Assembly (NCBI GenBank): GCA_016207885.1
Contig: JACQZE010000023.1
Coordinates: forward strand, 62,001 to 126,000
Direction: 5' to 3'
Length of the DNA stretch: 64,000 bases
From: Nitrospirota bacterium
GTDB lineage: Bacteria; Nitrospirota; Thermodesulfovibrionia; UBA6902
A program made the position numbers and the translations under genes. Position 1 is the stretch's first letter. Each line of letters starts with the position of its first letter. The notes under the pieces were generated by a model. That model was not told the origin of the DNA, ran no database searches, and saw only the letters and a list, made by a program, of their open reading frames with translations. Shown here piece by piece: positions 6,635 through 14,287 of the stretch.

Positions 6635-8595
6635 TTGATCTTCGCTCCTTCTTTCACATTCTTTTCAGGCATCAGTATGGACAATACCCCGTCGCTGTCT
6701 GTTGCCGCAAGGAGCATCCCGTTAGATTCAACGCCCATGAGCTTTGCGGGCTTCAAATTCGTTATAACAACGATCTTCTTCCCGATGAGGTCTTCAGGCG
6801 CGTAAACCTGACCGATACCGGCAACCACCTGTCTCTGCTCGCCTGTGTCTATCTGAAGTTTAATAAGTTTATTTGATTTTGGAACGCGCTCTGCCTCGAG
6901 CACCTTGCCGATCTTGAGCTGCACCCTTGCAAAATCTTCTATGGAGATAAGGTTATCGGTTTCAAATCCCCCCTGACCCCCCTTTGTAAAAGGGGGACTG
7001 AGGGGGATTTTCTCATTTTCACTTTGCATCTTCTTCACCTCTATCCTCGGAAATAACTGCTCACCTTTAGAAACTTTTATCTCATATACCGGCTTCCAAT
7101 CCCATGTGAAAATGTTTTTATCGTTTGCCTCTTCTGTTAATGACTTCAATCCTAACTGCTTCCACATCTTCCCTGATGTCTCTGGCATGAATGGATAGAG
7201 CGAGAGGGCGGAGAGCCTCAGCGCGTTCCAGAGATTGAACATGACATCTTTAAGCTGAGCCTGATCATCTTTTGCAAGCTTCCACGGTTCTGTCTGCGCG
7301 ATATGATTGTTTGCAGACCGGATGATCTCCCAAATGGAATCAAGTATGTGGTTGAATCTAAGCTGTGACCAGCCTTGTATATCGTGATGAACTGAATGAT
7401 TCGCATTTATGCAATGTTCAAGAAAATCGCCTGATGAACCGCTCTGTTTTTCTATCGTTCCGTTAAAGAACTTCTCAGCCATCGTCATGAATCTGCTCAG
7501 GAGATTTCCGAGGTCGTTTGCAAGTTCTGTATTGATGCGGTTTATCAATGCGTCTTCTGAATAATTCCCATCCAATCCAAACGGCACTTCTCTGAAGAGA
7601 AAATACCTGAAGGCATCCACGCCGTACTTTTCAACCAGCTTATTCGGATCAACGACATTGCCGACAGACTTTGACATCTTCTTTCCTTCGACCGTCCACC
7701 ACCCATGCGCGAAGATATTTTCAGGCAGCGGATATTCAAGCGCCATGAGCATCGTTGACCAGTAGACCGCATGGGTTGTGAGGATGTCTTTGCCCACAAG
7801 GTGATGGCTTGCAGGCCACCATTCACCCCCCCTTAGCCCCCCCTTATCAAGGGTGGGATTTAAAGGCGCAAGATATTTTGTAGCTGAATAATAATTCAGA
7901 AGCGCGTCAAACCAGACGTATGTCACGAACTCTTTATCAAATGGAAGCGGTATGCCCCATGCCAGCCTTGACTTGGGCCTTGAGATGCAGAGGTCTCCGA
8001 GGTCGTTATTATTGAGAAAGCCTAACACCTCATTCCTGCGCGTCTCAGGCAGAATATAAGAGGGGTTCTCTCCAATATATTGGATCAGCCTCGCCTGATA
8101 TTTAGACATTAAAAAGAAATAGTTCTCTTCCTGTATCTCCTCCACCGGCCGTCCGCAGTCAGGGCAGTTCCCGTCGACAATATCTTTTTCAGTCCAGAAC
8201 CTCTCATCAGGAGTGCAGTACCAGCCTGAGTAAGACCTTTTAACTATCTCGCCTTTATCAAAGAGCAACTGAAGCGCCTGCTGAACTATCTCAATATGTC
8301 CTGCATCAGTCGTCCTTATGAAATTGTCATTTGAGATATTAAGGGTTTTCCATAGAGACTTGAAGTTCTCTACCATTATGTCGGCATGTGCTTTTGCGGT
8401 CAGACCTTTTGCAGCAGCAGCCTGCTCCACCTTCTGGCCGTGCTCGTCTGTTCCTGTGATGAAAAATACATCATCGCCCTTAAGCCGGTAGAATCTTGCG
8501 AGGATATCAGCGGCTACGGTTGTATACGCATGCCCGATATGCGGGACATCATTTACATAATATATCGGGGTTGTAATGTATCTCTTAATTCCCAT
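6631..8595 (-). CDS. metG: Methionyl-tRNA synthetase with two in-frame repeat insertions
   Basis: 654 residues from the ATG at 8595 (MGIKRYITTPIYYVND). HIGH is at 19-22, CxxC zinc pair C144/C147 with C127 nearby, KMSKS at 306-310. An anticodon-binding helical domain follows, and a C-terminal OB-fold tRNA-binding domain (about 550-654, with VVAGIG and SNGMLLAA). Two stretches match the family A DNA repeat in frame: residues about 245-257 (NPTLDKGGLRGGE, before WWPASHHL in the catalytic domain) and about 529-545 (IPLSPPFTKGGQGGF, in the linker before the OB fold). Both catalytic signatures are intact. A longer frame upstream of 8595 overlaps ricT and is rejected. The start overlaps the ricT end by 11 bp. 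Confidence 0.95.
   Translation of the reverse strand: MGIKRYITTPIYYVNDVPHIGHAYTTVAADILARFYRLKGDDVFFITGTDEHGQKVEQAAAAKGLTAKAHADIMVENFKSLWKTLNISNDNFIRTTDAGHIEIVQQALQLLFDKGEIVKRSYSGWYCTPDERFWTEKDIVDGNCPDCGRPVEEIQEENYFFLMSKYQARLIQYIGENPSYILPETRRNEVLGFLNNNDLGDLCISRPKSRLAWGIPLPFDKEFVTYVWFDALLNYYSATKYLAPLNPTLDKGGLRGGEWWPASHHLVGKDILTTHAVYWSTMLMALEYPLPENIFAHGWWTVEGKKMSKSVGNVVDPNKLVEKYGVDAFRYFLFREVPFGLDGNYSEDALINRINTELANDLGNLLSRFMTMAEKFFNGTIEKQSGSSGDFLEHCINANHSVHHDIQGWSQLRFNHILDSIWEIIRSANNHIAQTEPWKLAKDDQAQLKDVMFNLWNALRLSALSLYPFMPETSGKMWKQLGLKSLTEEANDKNIFTWDWKPVYEIKVSKGEQLFPRIEVKKMQSENEKIPLSPPFTKGGQGGFETDNLISIEDFARVQLKIGKVLEAERVPKSNKLIKLQIDTGEQRQVVAGIGQVYAPEDLIGKKIVVITNLKPAKLMGVESNGMLLAATDSDGVLSILMPEKNVKEGAKIK
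6964..7011. repeat. Family A repeat, copy A2, inside metG
   Basis: AAATCCCCC and GGGGGATTT bound a palindrome with inner CCCCCCTTT and AAAGGGGG. It is read in frame on the minus strand as IPLSPPFTKGGQGGF within the linker before the C-terminal tRNA-binding domain of MetG. Confidence 0.8.
7823..7863. repeat. Family A repeat, copy A3, inside metG
   Basis: CACCCCCCTTAGCCCCCCCTT followed by ATCAAGGGTGGGATTT resembles copy A2. It is read in frame as LNPTLDKGGLRGGE in a loop of the MetG catalytic domain just before the WWPA segment. Slightly degenerate compared with intergenic copies. Confidence 0.7.
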
Positions 8596-9634
8596 CTTGT
8601 TTCGGGCCTGCCTGGTTCGGGCTGCTTCCGCCTTTATTTTCCTTGTGCTTTTTCTTCCAGAACCTTCTGCGTTTATTCGAGGAGCTGCCCGGCCTCTTCG
8701 GCCTGTCGTCGGTTTTTTGGACCGGGGGCTTGCCCTGCAGTGAATTTTCACCTGATCCTTCAGCAATGACAGGAGCAGCAGGCTCCTCTTTTTCAGGTGT
8801 CAACGATGCTGATGGAATATCCGCCCCTACTATCTCCTGTACGGGATATATCTCATACGGCGGTTCAACTTCATTATTATTTATGGTTTCAATGGCAGCC
8901 GTCCTTCCGCTGCCTCTGCTTTTTCTCCCTGCAGGAGAGGAGGAACGTGCCTTTTTCTTATCAGGATCCTCTACTTCATAATTGAGGCAGCACATCAGCC
9001 TTCCGCATATTCCCGAAAGTTTTCCCTGATTGATGGAGAGCTCCTGTTTTTTTGCCATTCTTATTGAGATAGGCTCGAAGTGCGTGAGAAACCTGCTGCA
9101 GCATGTTTCGCCGCCGCATACACCTATTCCTCCGATGAGCTTAACCTCGTCACGCACACCTATCTGTCTCATCTCAATGCGTGTCTTGAATTTTGCCGCA
9201 AGGTCTCTGACAAGGTCCCGGAAATCCACGCGGCTGTCGGCTGTGAAATAGAATATGAGTTTTTTTCTGTCTAATGTAGACTCTGTTGTGACGACCTTCA
9301 TGTCGAGACGGAGTTCATGTGCCTTGCCTGCGCAGAACATCTTTGCCTCATGTTCAAATTCGCGGTTCCCTTCATCGGTCCTGAAATCATTCTCAACAGC
9401 TATCCGCAGGACTTTTTTGAGAGGTTCTTTTGTCTTCTCAATTATCTCTTTCGGCTTTATTATCGTTCCGAGGCTCAGGCCTATGTCAGATTCTGCAACC
9501 ACGCGCGTGCCGACCTCTGCATCGATGTTGTTCATCTCAAGTATCGATGTTTTATTGCCGGTCTTGAACCTGACGTGGACAACGGTGGTGGTATTGTTAT
9601 CTTCAACCTTCTCTGTTTCGATTGTTTCAGGCAT
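8585..9634 (-). CDS. ricT: PSP1 domain protein (RicT/YaaT family)
   Basis: 349 residues. The core has CGGETCCSRFL (about 174-184) and LSGICGRLMCCLNYE (about 207-221), the Cys-rich PSP1 signature. In Bacillus, RicT (YaaT) with RicA and RicF forms an Fe-S complex affecting RNase Y and phosphorelay; that role is only inferred here. The last 120 residues are low complexity, basic and Ser/Pro/Gly-rich. The gene lies in the common holB-PSP1-metG order, overlapping both neighbours (8 bp with holB, 11 bp with metG). Confidence 0.85.
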   Translation of the reverse strand: MPETIETEKVEDNNTTTVVHVRFKTGNKTSILEMNNIDAEVGTRVVAESDIGLSLGTIIKPKEIIEKTKEPLKKVLRIAVENDFRTDEGNREFEHEAKMFCAGKAHELRLDMKVVTTESTLDRKKLIFYFTADSRVDFRDLVRDLAAKFKTRIEMRQIGVRDEVKLIGGIGVCGGETCCSRFLTHFEPISIRMAKKQELSINQGKLSGICGRLMCCLNYEVEDPDKKKARSSSPAGRKSRGSGRTAAIETINNNEVEPPYEIYPVQEIVGADIPSASLTPEKEEPAAPVIAEGSGENSLQGKPPVQKTDDRPKRPGSSSNKRRRFWKKKHKENKGGSSPNQAGPKQDGN

Positions 9635-10637
9635 TCATCCTCCCGAGAGTTTTTTTAATAAGCATGCTGGTGTGATAAACAGTGATGGGTATATTCAGAT
9701 TGAAGTTCAGCAGCCCTTTTATCTCATCCAGTTTGTGCGACAACTTAATTATATCCTTTAATAATGCTTTTTTTGAGAGTTTTGCTATCTCATCAGCTTT
9801 ATCTTTATTGATTAGCAGGTCTTTTCTGCCTGTCGCGTTAAAGACTGCGATATCCCTGAGCCAGAGCTGGCACCAGTCAAACCACTCCTGCATCTCATCC
9901 CTATTCTCCCAAATCTCCTTTTCAGGATTTTGAAGCATCATTAGAAATTCTCCAAAGAGCGAGTCACGCTGTTTGACCAGGTCTTCATTGAGCGCGTATC
10001 CAAGCCTTCCGCCTGACAGCGCGCTTATGAGCAGCAGTTGCTCTTCATCTGAAACCTTGCTTCTCTTTGCGAGCAGCTCTCCCATCTTTAAGATCGGGAG
10101 CGGCGAGAAGATTATATTCTGGCATCTTGAACGGATCGTCTTGAGTATCATCTCAGGCCTTGATGTTATAAGGATTAAGAGGCTCATTGAGGAAGGCTGT
10201 TCAAGCGTCTCAAGAAAGGCGTTGGCAGCCGATGTGTTGAGCGTCTCGGCATTATCTATTATAACCACCTTCCATCTGCCTTCAAACGGTTTGAAAGAGA
10301 GAGATTCCTGTATCCTTCTTATGGAGCCGATCTTTATCTGTCCGCTGTCTTCTTCGTTCCCTATTATGGTTACGTCTGTGTGTATGCCTTTGTCGATCCT
10401 TACGCAGGACGGGCATTTATCGCAGGAATCGATCCCGGATTCGGACGCTCCCTCCTTGCCAAGCGGGGGATGGGGGTGTGTGCAGTTAAGCGCCTTTGCG
10501 AAATTTATCGCGGTAAGCTTCTTTCCGATGCCTTCCTCGCCTTTAAAGAGCATGGCATGGGGAACGCGGTCTTTTGCAATAACACCTTTGAGTATATTAA
10601 TGGCGTTGCTCTGCCCGATTATGTCTTTGAAGGCCAT
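9627..10637 (-). CDS. holB: DNA polymerase III subunit delta'
   Basis: 336 residues. A degenerate P-loop GEEGIGKK (33-40) and four zinc-binding cysteines C52, C72, C75 and C78 (CDKCPSC) match clamp-loader delta'. SRC (TIRSRCQ) is the clamp-loader arginine-finger motif. Residues about 53-67 (THPHPPLGKEGASES) are an in-frame family A repeat that enlarges the zinc loop between the first Cys and the other three. It overlaps tmk and ricT, so it is in one operon. Confidence 0.9.
   Translation of the reverse strand: MAFKDIIGQSNAINILKGVIAKDRVPHAMLFKGEEGIGKKLTAINFAKALNCTHPHPPLGKEGASESGIDSCDKCPSCVRIDKGIHTDVTIIGNEEDSGQIKIGSIRRIQESLSFKPFEGRWKVVIIDNAETLNTSAANAFLETLEQPSSMSLLILITSRPEMILKTIRSRCQNIIFSPLPILKMGELLAKRSKVSDEEQLLLISALSGGRLGYALNEDLVKQRDSLFGEFLMMLQNPEKEIWENRDEMQEWFDWCQLWLRDIAVFNATGRKDLLINKDKADEIAKLSKKALLKDIIKLSHKLDEIKGLLNFNLNIPITVYHTSMLIKKTLGRMNA
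10447..10483. repeat. Family A repeat, copy A4, inside holB
   Basis: GCTCCCTCCTTGCCAAGCGG followed by GGGATGGGGGTGTGTG. It ends in the GGGGTGTGT tip seen in copies A8 and A10. It is read in frame on the minus strand as HPHPPLGKEGAS inside the zinc-binding loop of HolB. Confidence 0.7.
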
Positions 10638-11251
10638 ATCTTTTCTACGATCTCTATTATTTTCATGGTGATATCTTCCTTCCCTGCGGACGCGTCGATG
10701 ACCCTTACCCTTGCAGGATCGTCTTCAGCTATCTCGAGATAGCCGCTCCGCACGCGGTTATGAAACTCTATCGCCTCAAGTTCAAACCTGTCCTCTTTCT
10801 GCGCCTGCCTGTTCCTTCTCAGCCCCTCTTCAGCATCTATGTCCAGCAGGAATGTCAGAGACGGTTTTGAATGCCGCACCACCATCTCATTTAAAGGATT
10901 GATGATATTAAGATCCACTCCGCGCGCAAATCCCTGGTATGCTACTGTGGAGTCGGCAAACCTGTCCGTGATCACGAAGGAGCCTCTTTCAAGCGCAGGC
11001 TCGATAACTTCCCTGATATGCTGCGCCCTGTCTGCGTAATAAAGAAGGAGTTCGGTGAGTGGGTCCATATGGTTTTCAGGCTCAAGCAGAAGCTCCCTTA
11101 TCTTCTTTCCTATCCTTGTTCCGCCCGGTTCGGCTGTTAAAATAACATCATAACCTTTCTTTCTCAGATATTCCGCCAGAAGCGAGGCCTGCGTGCTTTT
11201 GCCCGAGCCTTCAGTGCCCTCAAATGAGATGAACCTCTTACTTGCCGGCAT
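10619..11251 (-). CDS. tmk: Thymidylate kinase
   Basis: 210 residues. FEGTEGSGKSTQ (P-loop, about 9-20), DRFADSTVAYQGFARG and the RRNRQAQKEDRFE lid are diagnostic. It phosphorylates dTMP to dTDP. It overlaps the MetE-like gene by 14 bp and holB by 19 bp. tmk-holB adjacency is common across bacteria. Confidence 0.95.
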   Translation of the reverse strand: MPASKRFISFEGTEGSGKSTQASLLAEYLRKKGYDVILTAEPGGTRIGKKIRELLLEPENHMDPLTELLLYYADRAQHIREVIEPALERGSFVITDRFADSTVAYQGFARGVDLNIINPLNEMVVRHSKPSLTFLLDIDAEEGLRRNRQAQKEDRFELEAIEFHNRVRSGYLEIAEDDPARVRVIDASAGKEDITMKIIEIVEKIWPSKT

Positions 11252-12251
11252 ATCTTTCCTTTAAACCTTTCAGCAGTGTGAATGCCTTTATGGCGTCAAC
11301 AGGCATGAGCGAGCCTGTGCCGCAGGAAGGTGTGAGTATGACCTGATTTCTCAGCTTCTCCCTTGAGATCCCTGCCTCTTCAAGAGATGTAAGCCCTCTT
11401 TCAAGCTGTTCATTCAATATCCGGATATCCACATTTTTGATATCATCTGTCGTAGGGACGATACCCCATGCGATATAGCCGTTATTGTCTATGAAGTTCT
11501 TCATCTCTTCAGGATAGATGCTCAATGTGTTCCAGAAGAAGTAAGCGTCAAAGTTGAATACGTCGAGCCCGGTTGCCAGAGCCAGCGTCCAGTCAGCCTT
11601 TCCGCAGCAGTGTATCCCGGCGGCAGCGCCGCAATCCTGAATATGTTTTATTGTCCCCTTAAGAAGCCTGAGCGCCTCTTCAGTGCTTACTCCCATATAA
11701 GATGATGAGCCGAGAGCTGAAAGTATCGGTTCATCAATGAAGAAGAGCACCTTTTCACAATACGGCTTGAGCATATCTATCTGCCAGCTTATCTTGCCCT
11801 TAAGGAATTCAAACGCAAGCTCTCTCATCTCTTCGTCAAAATAGATAGGCCTCTTATTGTTGTCTGTCAGCCCTAACATGAATGTGAGCGGGCCGGTGGC
11901 GTGGCCTTTGACCGACCTGTATTTTTTGCCTCTTTCCTTGAGTATGTCGACAAATGCGTATAGGCCGGCAGCGTATTCCCTTGAGGTCGGGAAGCCGGCA
12001 TTGCTTGCGATATCCTCATAGAATTTCGTCAGCGCTTTTTCGTCAGCCTTTCCGACATAGATATGTTCGCCCTCTATCTTTACAAAGGGGAAACCTTCGG
12101 AATATTGAGGCACCATGAGCTCGAGAAAGCTTCTGTGCGGGAGCTGCGGCCAGAAAGGGATATCCACATGGCTGAGGATTATATTACACGCCTCAACTGG
12201 GTCTGTATGGGGTAGGCTTCCGATGCCGGTTGTGCTGAAACTCTGGAACAT
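11238..12251 (-). CDS. MetE-like core methionine synthase / UROD-superfamily methyltransferase
   Basis: 337 residues, matching only the C-terminal catalytic half of cobalamin-independent methionine synthase. GIGSLPHTDP at the start, HATGPLT, and the likely zinc ligands H-x-C in GIHCCGK and Cys in LTPSCGTGSL are visible. Full MetE is about 750 residues and has an N-terminal half that is absent here. Short core-MetE proteins in anaerobes are thought to take the methyl group from a corrinoid protein instead of folate; that role is inferred. The gene heads the tmk-holB-ricT-metG run. Confidence 0.75.
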   Translation of the reverse strand: MFQSFSTTGIGSLPHTDPVEACNIILSHVDIPFWPQLPHRSFLELMVPQYSEGFPFVKIEGEHIYVGKADEKALTKFYEDIASNAGFPTSREYAAGLYAFVDILKERGKKYRSVKGHATGPLTFMLGLTDNNKRPIYFDEEMRELAFEFLKGKISWQIDMLKPYCEKVLFFIDEPILSALGSSSYMGVSTEEALRLLKGTIKHIQDCGAAAGIHCCGKADWTLALATGLDVFNFDAYFFWNTLSIYPEEMKNFIDNNGYIAWGIVPTTDDIKNVDIRILNEQLERGLTSLEEAGISREKLRNQVILTPSCGTGSLMPVDAIKAFTLLKGLKERYAGK

Positions 12252-12378
12252 AGCTATTAATCATACGCTATAGGGGGAGTAACTTTCAAACTGACGGTGC
12301 GGCTTAATATGTCGAAATTATATGGTTCTTTCTCAGGCCTTCTGATGTATAATGGGTAGTACGCAGGAAATTAAAAAC

Positions 12379-13938
12379 ATGATCCTGGATATTTTCACGA
12401 CTCTTAAAACAAAATGGGATGCCGCCAGGCCATACGTGGAGATGGCTGACGCAGCTTTTCTCTTTTTGCGGCTTATAATTCTCTGCGGCGGAATCATATG
12501 GCTTGTTTTCTCTAATATCCCCCGGGAAGGCCTTGAGGATCTCAGCAATCTTTTTGTCTGTTTTTCCGTTTACTCTATCCTCATTTATCTTTTGCTCTTC
12601 TTTTATCCGGAGAAAAAAAGGAACATCCATGTGTTTTTCCTCTTTTTCGACTTTCTCTTCACTTTTCTGCTGGTCAGGCTTACAGGCGGATTTGACAGCC
12701 ATTTCCTGATAGGGTTTTACCTTATGACAGCCCTTTATTCCTTCTATTACGGCCTTGCGCCCGGCGCTGCCATATCCGCTGTGGCCTCATCGCTTTATCT
12801 TGCAAGCGGAGATTTTGACTTCACCACCCACTACTGGGCTGATATCTCCGTCAGTATCGCGTCGCTGTTTCTGGTGGCGATCCCGCTCGGCATGCTGTCC
12901 CAGAGGTTAAAGAGAGACAGCTCTGAGATTTCAAACCTGAATGTGAGCCTGAAAAATTATATTGTTGAGCTGCAGAATATCCATGGAAGGCTTGTCCAGG
13001 TGGAGAAGATGTCAGAACTGGGAAGAATGGCGGCGGACGTAGCTCATGAGATAAGAAATCCGCTGACATCCATAGGAGGTTTTGCGAGGCGCCTTGAACA
13101 TGAATTGTCGCATATGACCAATGAAAAGGAGTATGTTCAGAATATCCTGAAAGAAAAAGAGTACGCAAAGATCATCATAGCAGAGGTTAACAGGCTGGAA
13201 CGGATCTTGAGAGATATACTCACCTTTTCAAAAGACGTTAAATACAGCATGAAGCATCAGGCGATAAGCGGGATCATAAAGGAATCGCTCCATATCTTTG
13301 ATGAGATGTGCGCGGACAAATCAATAGCCATAGAGGAGAAGATCGACGGATCGCTTCCTGATATTTTAGTGGACAGGGACCAGGCCAGGCAGGCGGTGAA
13401 TAATCTTATCTCAAACGCAATTGATGCGATGCCCCGGGGAGGCACGTTACAGCTAAAGGCATTTATGTATGAATTGAATTCAGTCAATTATCTGGTGGTG
13501 GAGATAGCCGACACAGGCTGCGGCATAACGGAGGATAAATTAAGCATGATCTTTGAGCCGTTTTATTCTTCTAAGGAGATAGGCTCCGGCACAGGCCTCG
13601 GCCTTTCCATATGCAAAAAGATCATGGATGAGCACTGCGGATTAATAAGGGTTGAGAGCAAATTAGGCAGGGGCACATCTTTTAAACTGTTCTTCCCTTA
13701 TCAGAGCAAAGAAGAAGGATCCAAGATAAAATGCTGGGAATTTCTCAAGTGCGGCGTGGAAAAGACAGAGGGCGCGGCGCTCACAAAATGCCCTGCCTAC
13801 CCTAATTATGGGCGCATATGCTGGGCTGTATCCGGGACATTTTGCGGCGGAAAAGTCTGCGGCGCCATTGCCCAGAAACTGGGCGACTGCAAGAAGTGTG
13901 AATTCTATAACAGGATGGTTGTGCTTAAAAATATTTAA
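12379..13938 (+). CDS. Membrane histidine kinase with C-terminal two-CW cysteine-rich domain
   Basis: About 519 residues. Five or six membrane helices (to about residue 185) and a short coiled coil lead to the H-box DVAHEIRNPLTSIGGF, the N-box NLISNAIDAM, the G1 box DTGCGI and G2 GTGLGLS. After the kinase core a 65-residue tail reads CWEFLKC...CPAY...CW...GTFCGGKVCG...CKKCEFY, the so-called two-CW Cys-rich domain, which may bind metal or sense redox. A TATAAT box (12348-12353) overlaps a more upstream ATG at 12352. If it is the -10 element, that ATG is upstream of the transcript, so the ATG at 12379 with AGGAA ahead is preferred. There is no adjacent response regulator. Confidence 0.85.
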   Translation: MILDIFTTLKTKWDAARPYVEMADAAFLFLRLIILCGGIIWLVFSNIPREGLEDLSNLFVCFSVYSILIYLLLFFYPEKKRNIHVFFLFFDFLFTFLLVRLTGGFDSHFLIGFYLMTALYSFYYGLAPGAAISAVASSLYLASGDFDFTTHYWADISVSIASLFLVAIPLGMLSQRLKRDSSEISNLNVSLKNYIVELQNIHGRLVQVEKMSELGRMAADVAHEIRNPLTSIGGFARRLEHELSHMTNEKEYVQNILKEKEYAKIIIAEVNRLERILRDILTFSKDVKYSMKHQAISGIIKESLHIFDEMCADKSIAIEEKIDGSLPDILVDRDQARQAVNNLISNAIDAMPRGGTLQLKAFMYELNSVNYLVVEIADTGCGITEDKLSMIFEPFYSSKEIGSGTGLGLSICKKIMDEHCGLIRVESKLGRGTSFKLFFPYQSKEEGSKIKCWEFLKCGVEKTEGAALTKCPAYPNYGRICWAVSGTFCGGKVCGAIAQKLGDCKKCEFYNRMVVLKNI

Positions 13939-14030
13939 GCAGCATATTGCCTGTCTGTCATGCCGGCGCATGTATTTTAAACTCATTTCACACCTTTAAC
14001 ATAACTCCTTCTCGCCCTACGAAAAATCAT

Positions 14031-14112
14031 AACTCCCCTTTACCCCCCCCCTTATCTTAACCAGAGGTAGGTGCCTCAGGCAGAGGGGGAGAGTCGGAGA
14101 CCGGGGGTGTTT
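14031..14112. repeat. Family A repeat, copy A5
   Basis: ACTCCCCTTTACCCCCCCCC, an inner AGGTAGGTGCCTCAGGCAG (inverse of the inner word of copy A1), then GAGGGGGAGAGTCGG and GGGGGTGTTTATATAA. The right tip resembles the sequence just before both ubiE copies (15521-15540 and 17010-17033). Confidence 0.6.
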
Positions 14113-14206
14113 ATATAATGGTCTTTGATACCTTTAAAAAAGGCCGGGTTAAGGCTTGTCTATAATCGGCATATATATCGGCAATACTATATACATTATT
14201 TCTCTA

Positions 14207-14235
14207 TTGACTTACAATAACTAATTGTTTAATAT
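14207..14235 (+). promoter_or_regulatory. Putative sigma-70 promoter of fic
   Basis: TTGACT (14207-14212) and TAATAT (14230-14235) are separated by exactly 17 bp. The predicted start near 14242 leaves a leader of about 45 bases before the fic ATG at 14288. Confidence 0.45.
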
Positions 14236-14287
14236 AAATTTATTAAGGATAATAAACAGGTAATTAAATCGGCAATATGAGATTGAT

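Larger units (their letters stand above)
13939..14287. other. 349-bp intergenic region with repeat, promoter and repeated ATCGGCA words
   Basis: No gene is seen. The region holds family A copy A5 (14031-14112), three copies of ATCGGCA (14164, 14177 and 14268, the last two as ATCGGCAATA) and a sigma-70-like promoter (14207-14235) before fic. The ATCGGCA words could be operator half-sites for fic control; this is a guess from their spacing around the promoter. Confidence 0.5.

Noticed and set aside
8596-8766. 57-residue N-terminal extension of MetG
   Set aside because: It lies inside the ricT coding region in another frame, is very basic and low complexity, and the MetG family starts at MGIKRYITTP.
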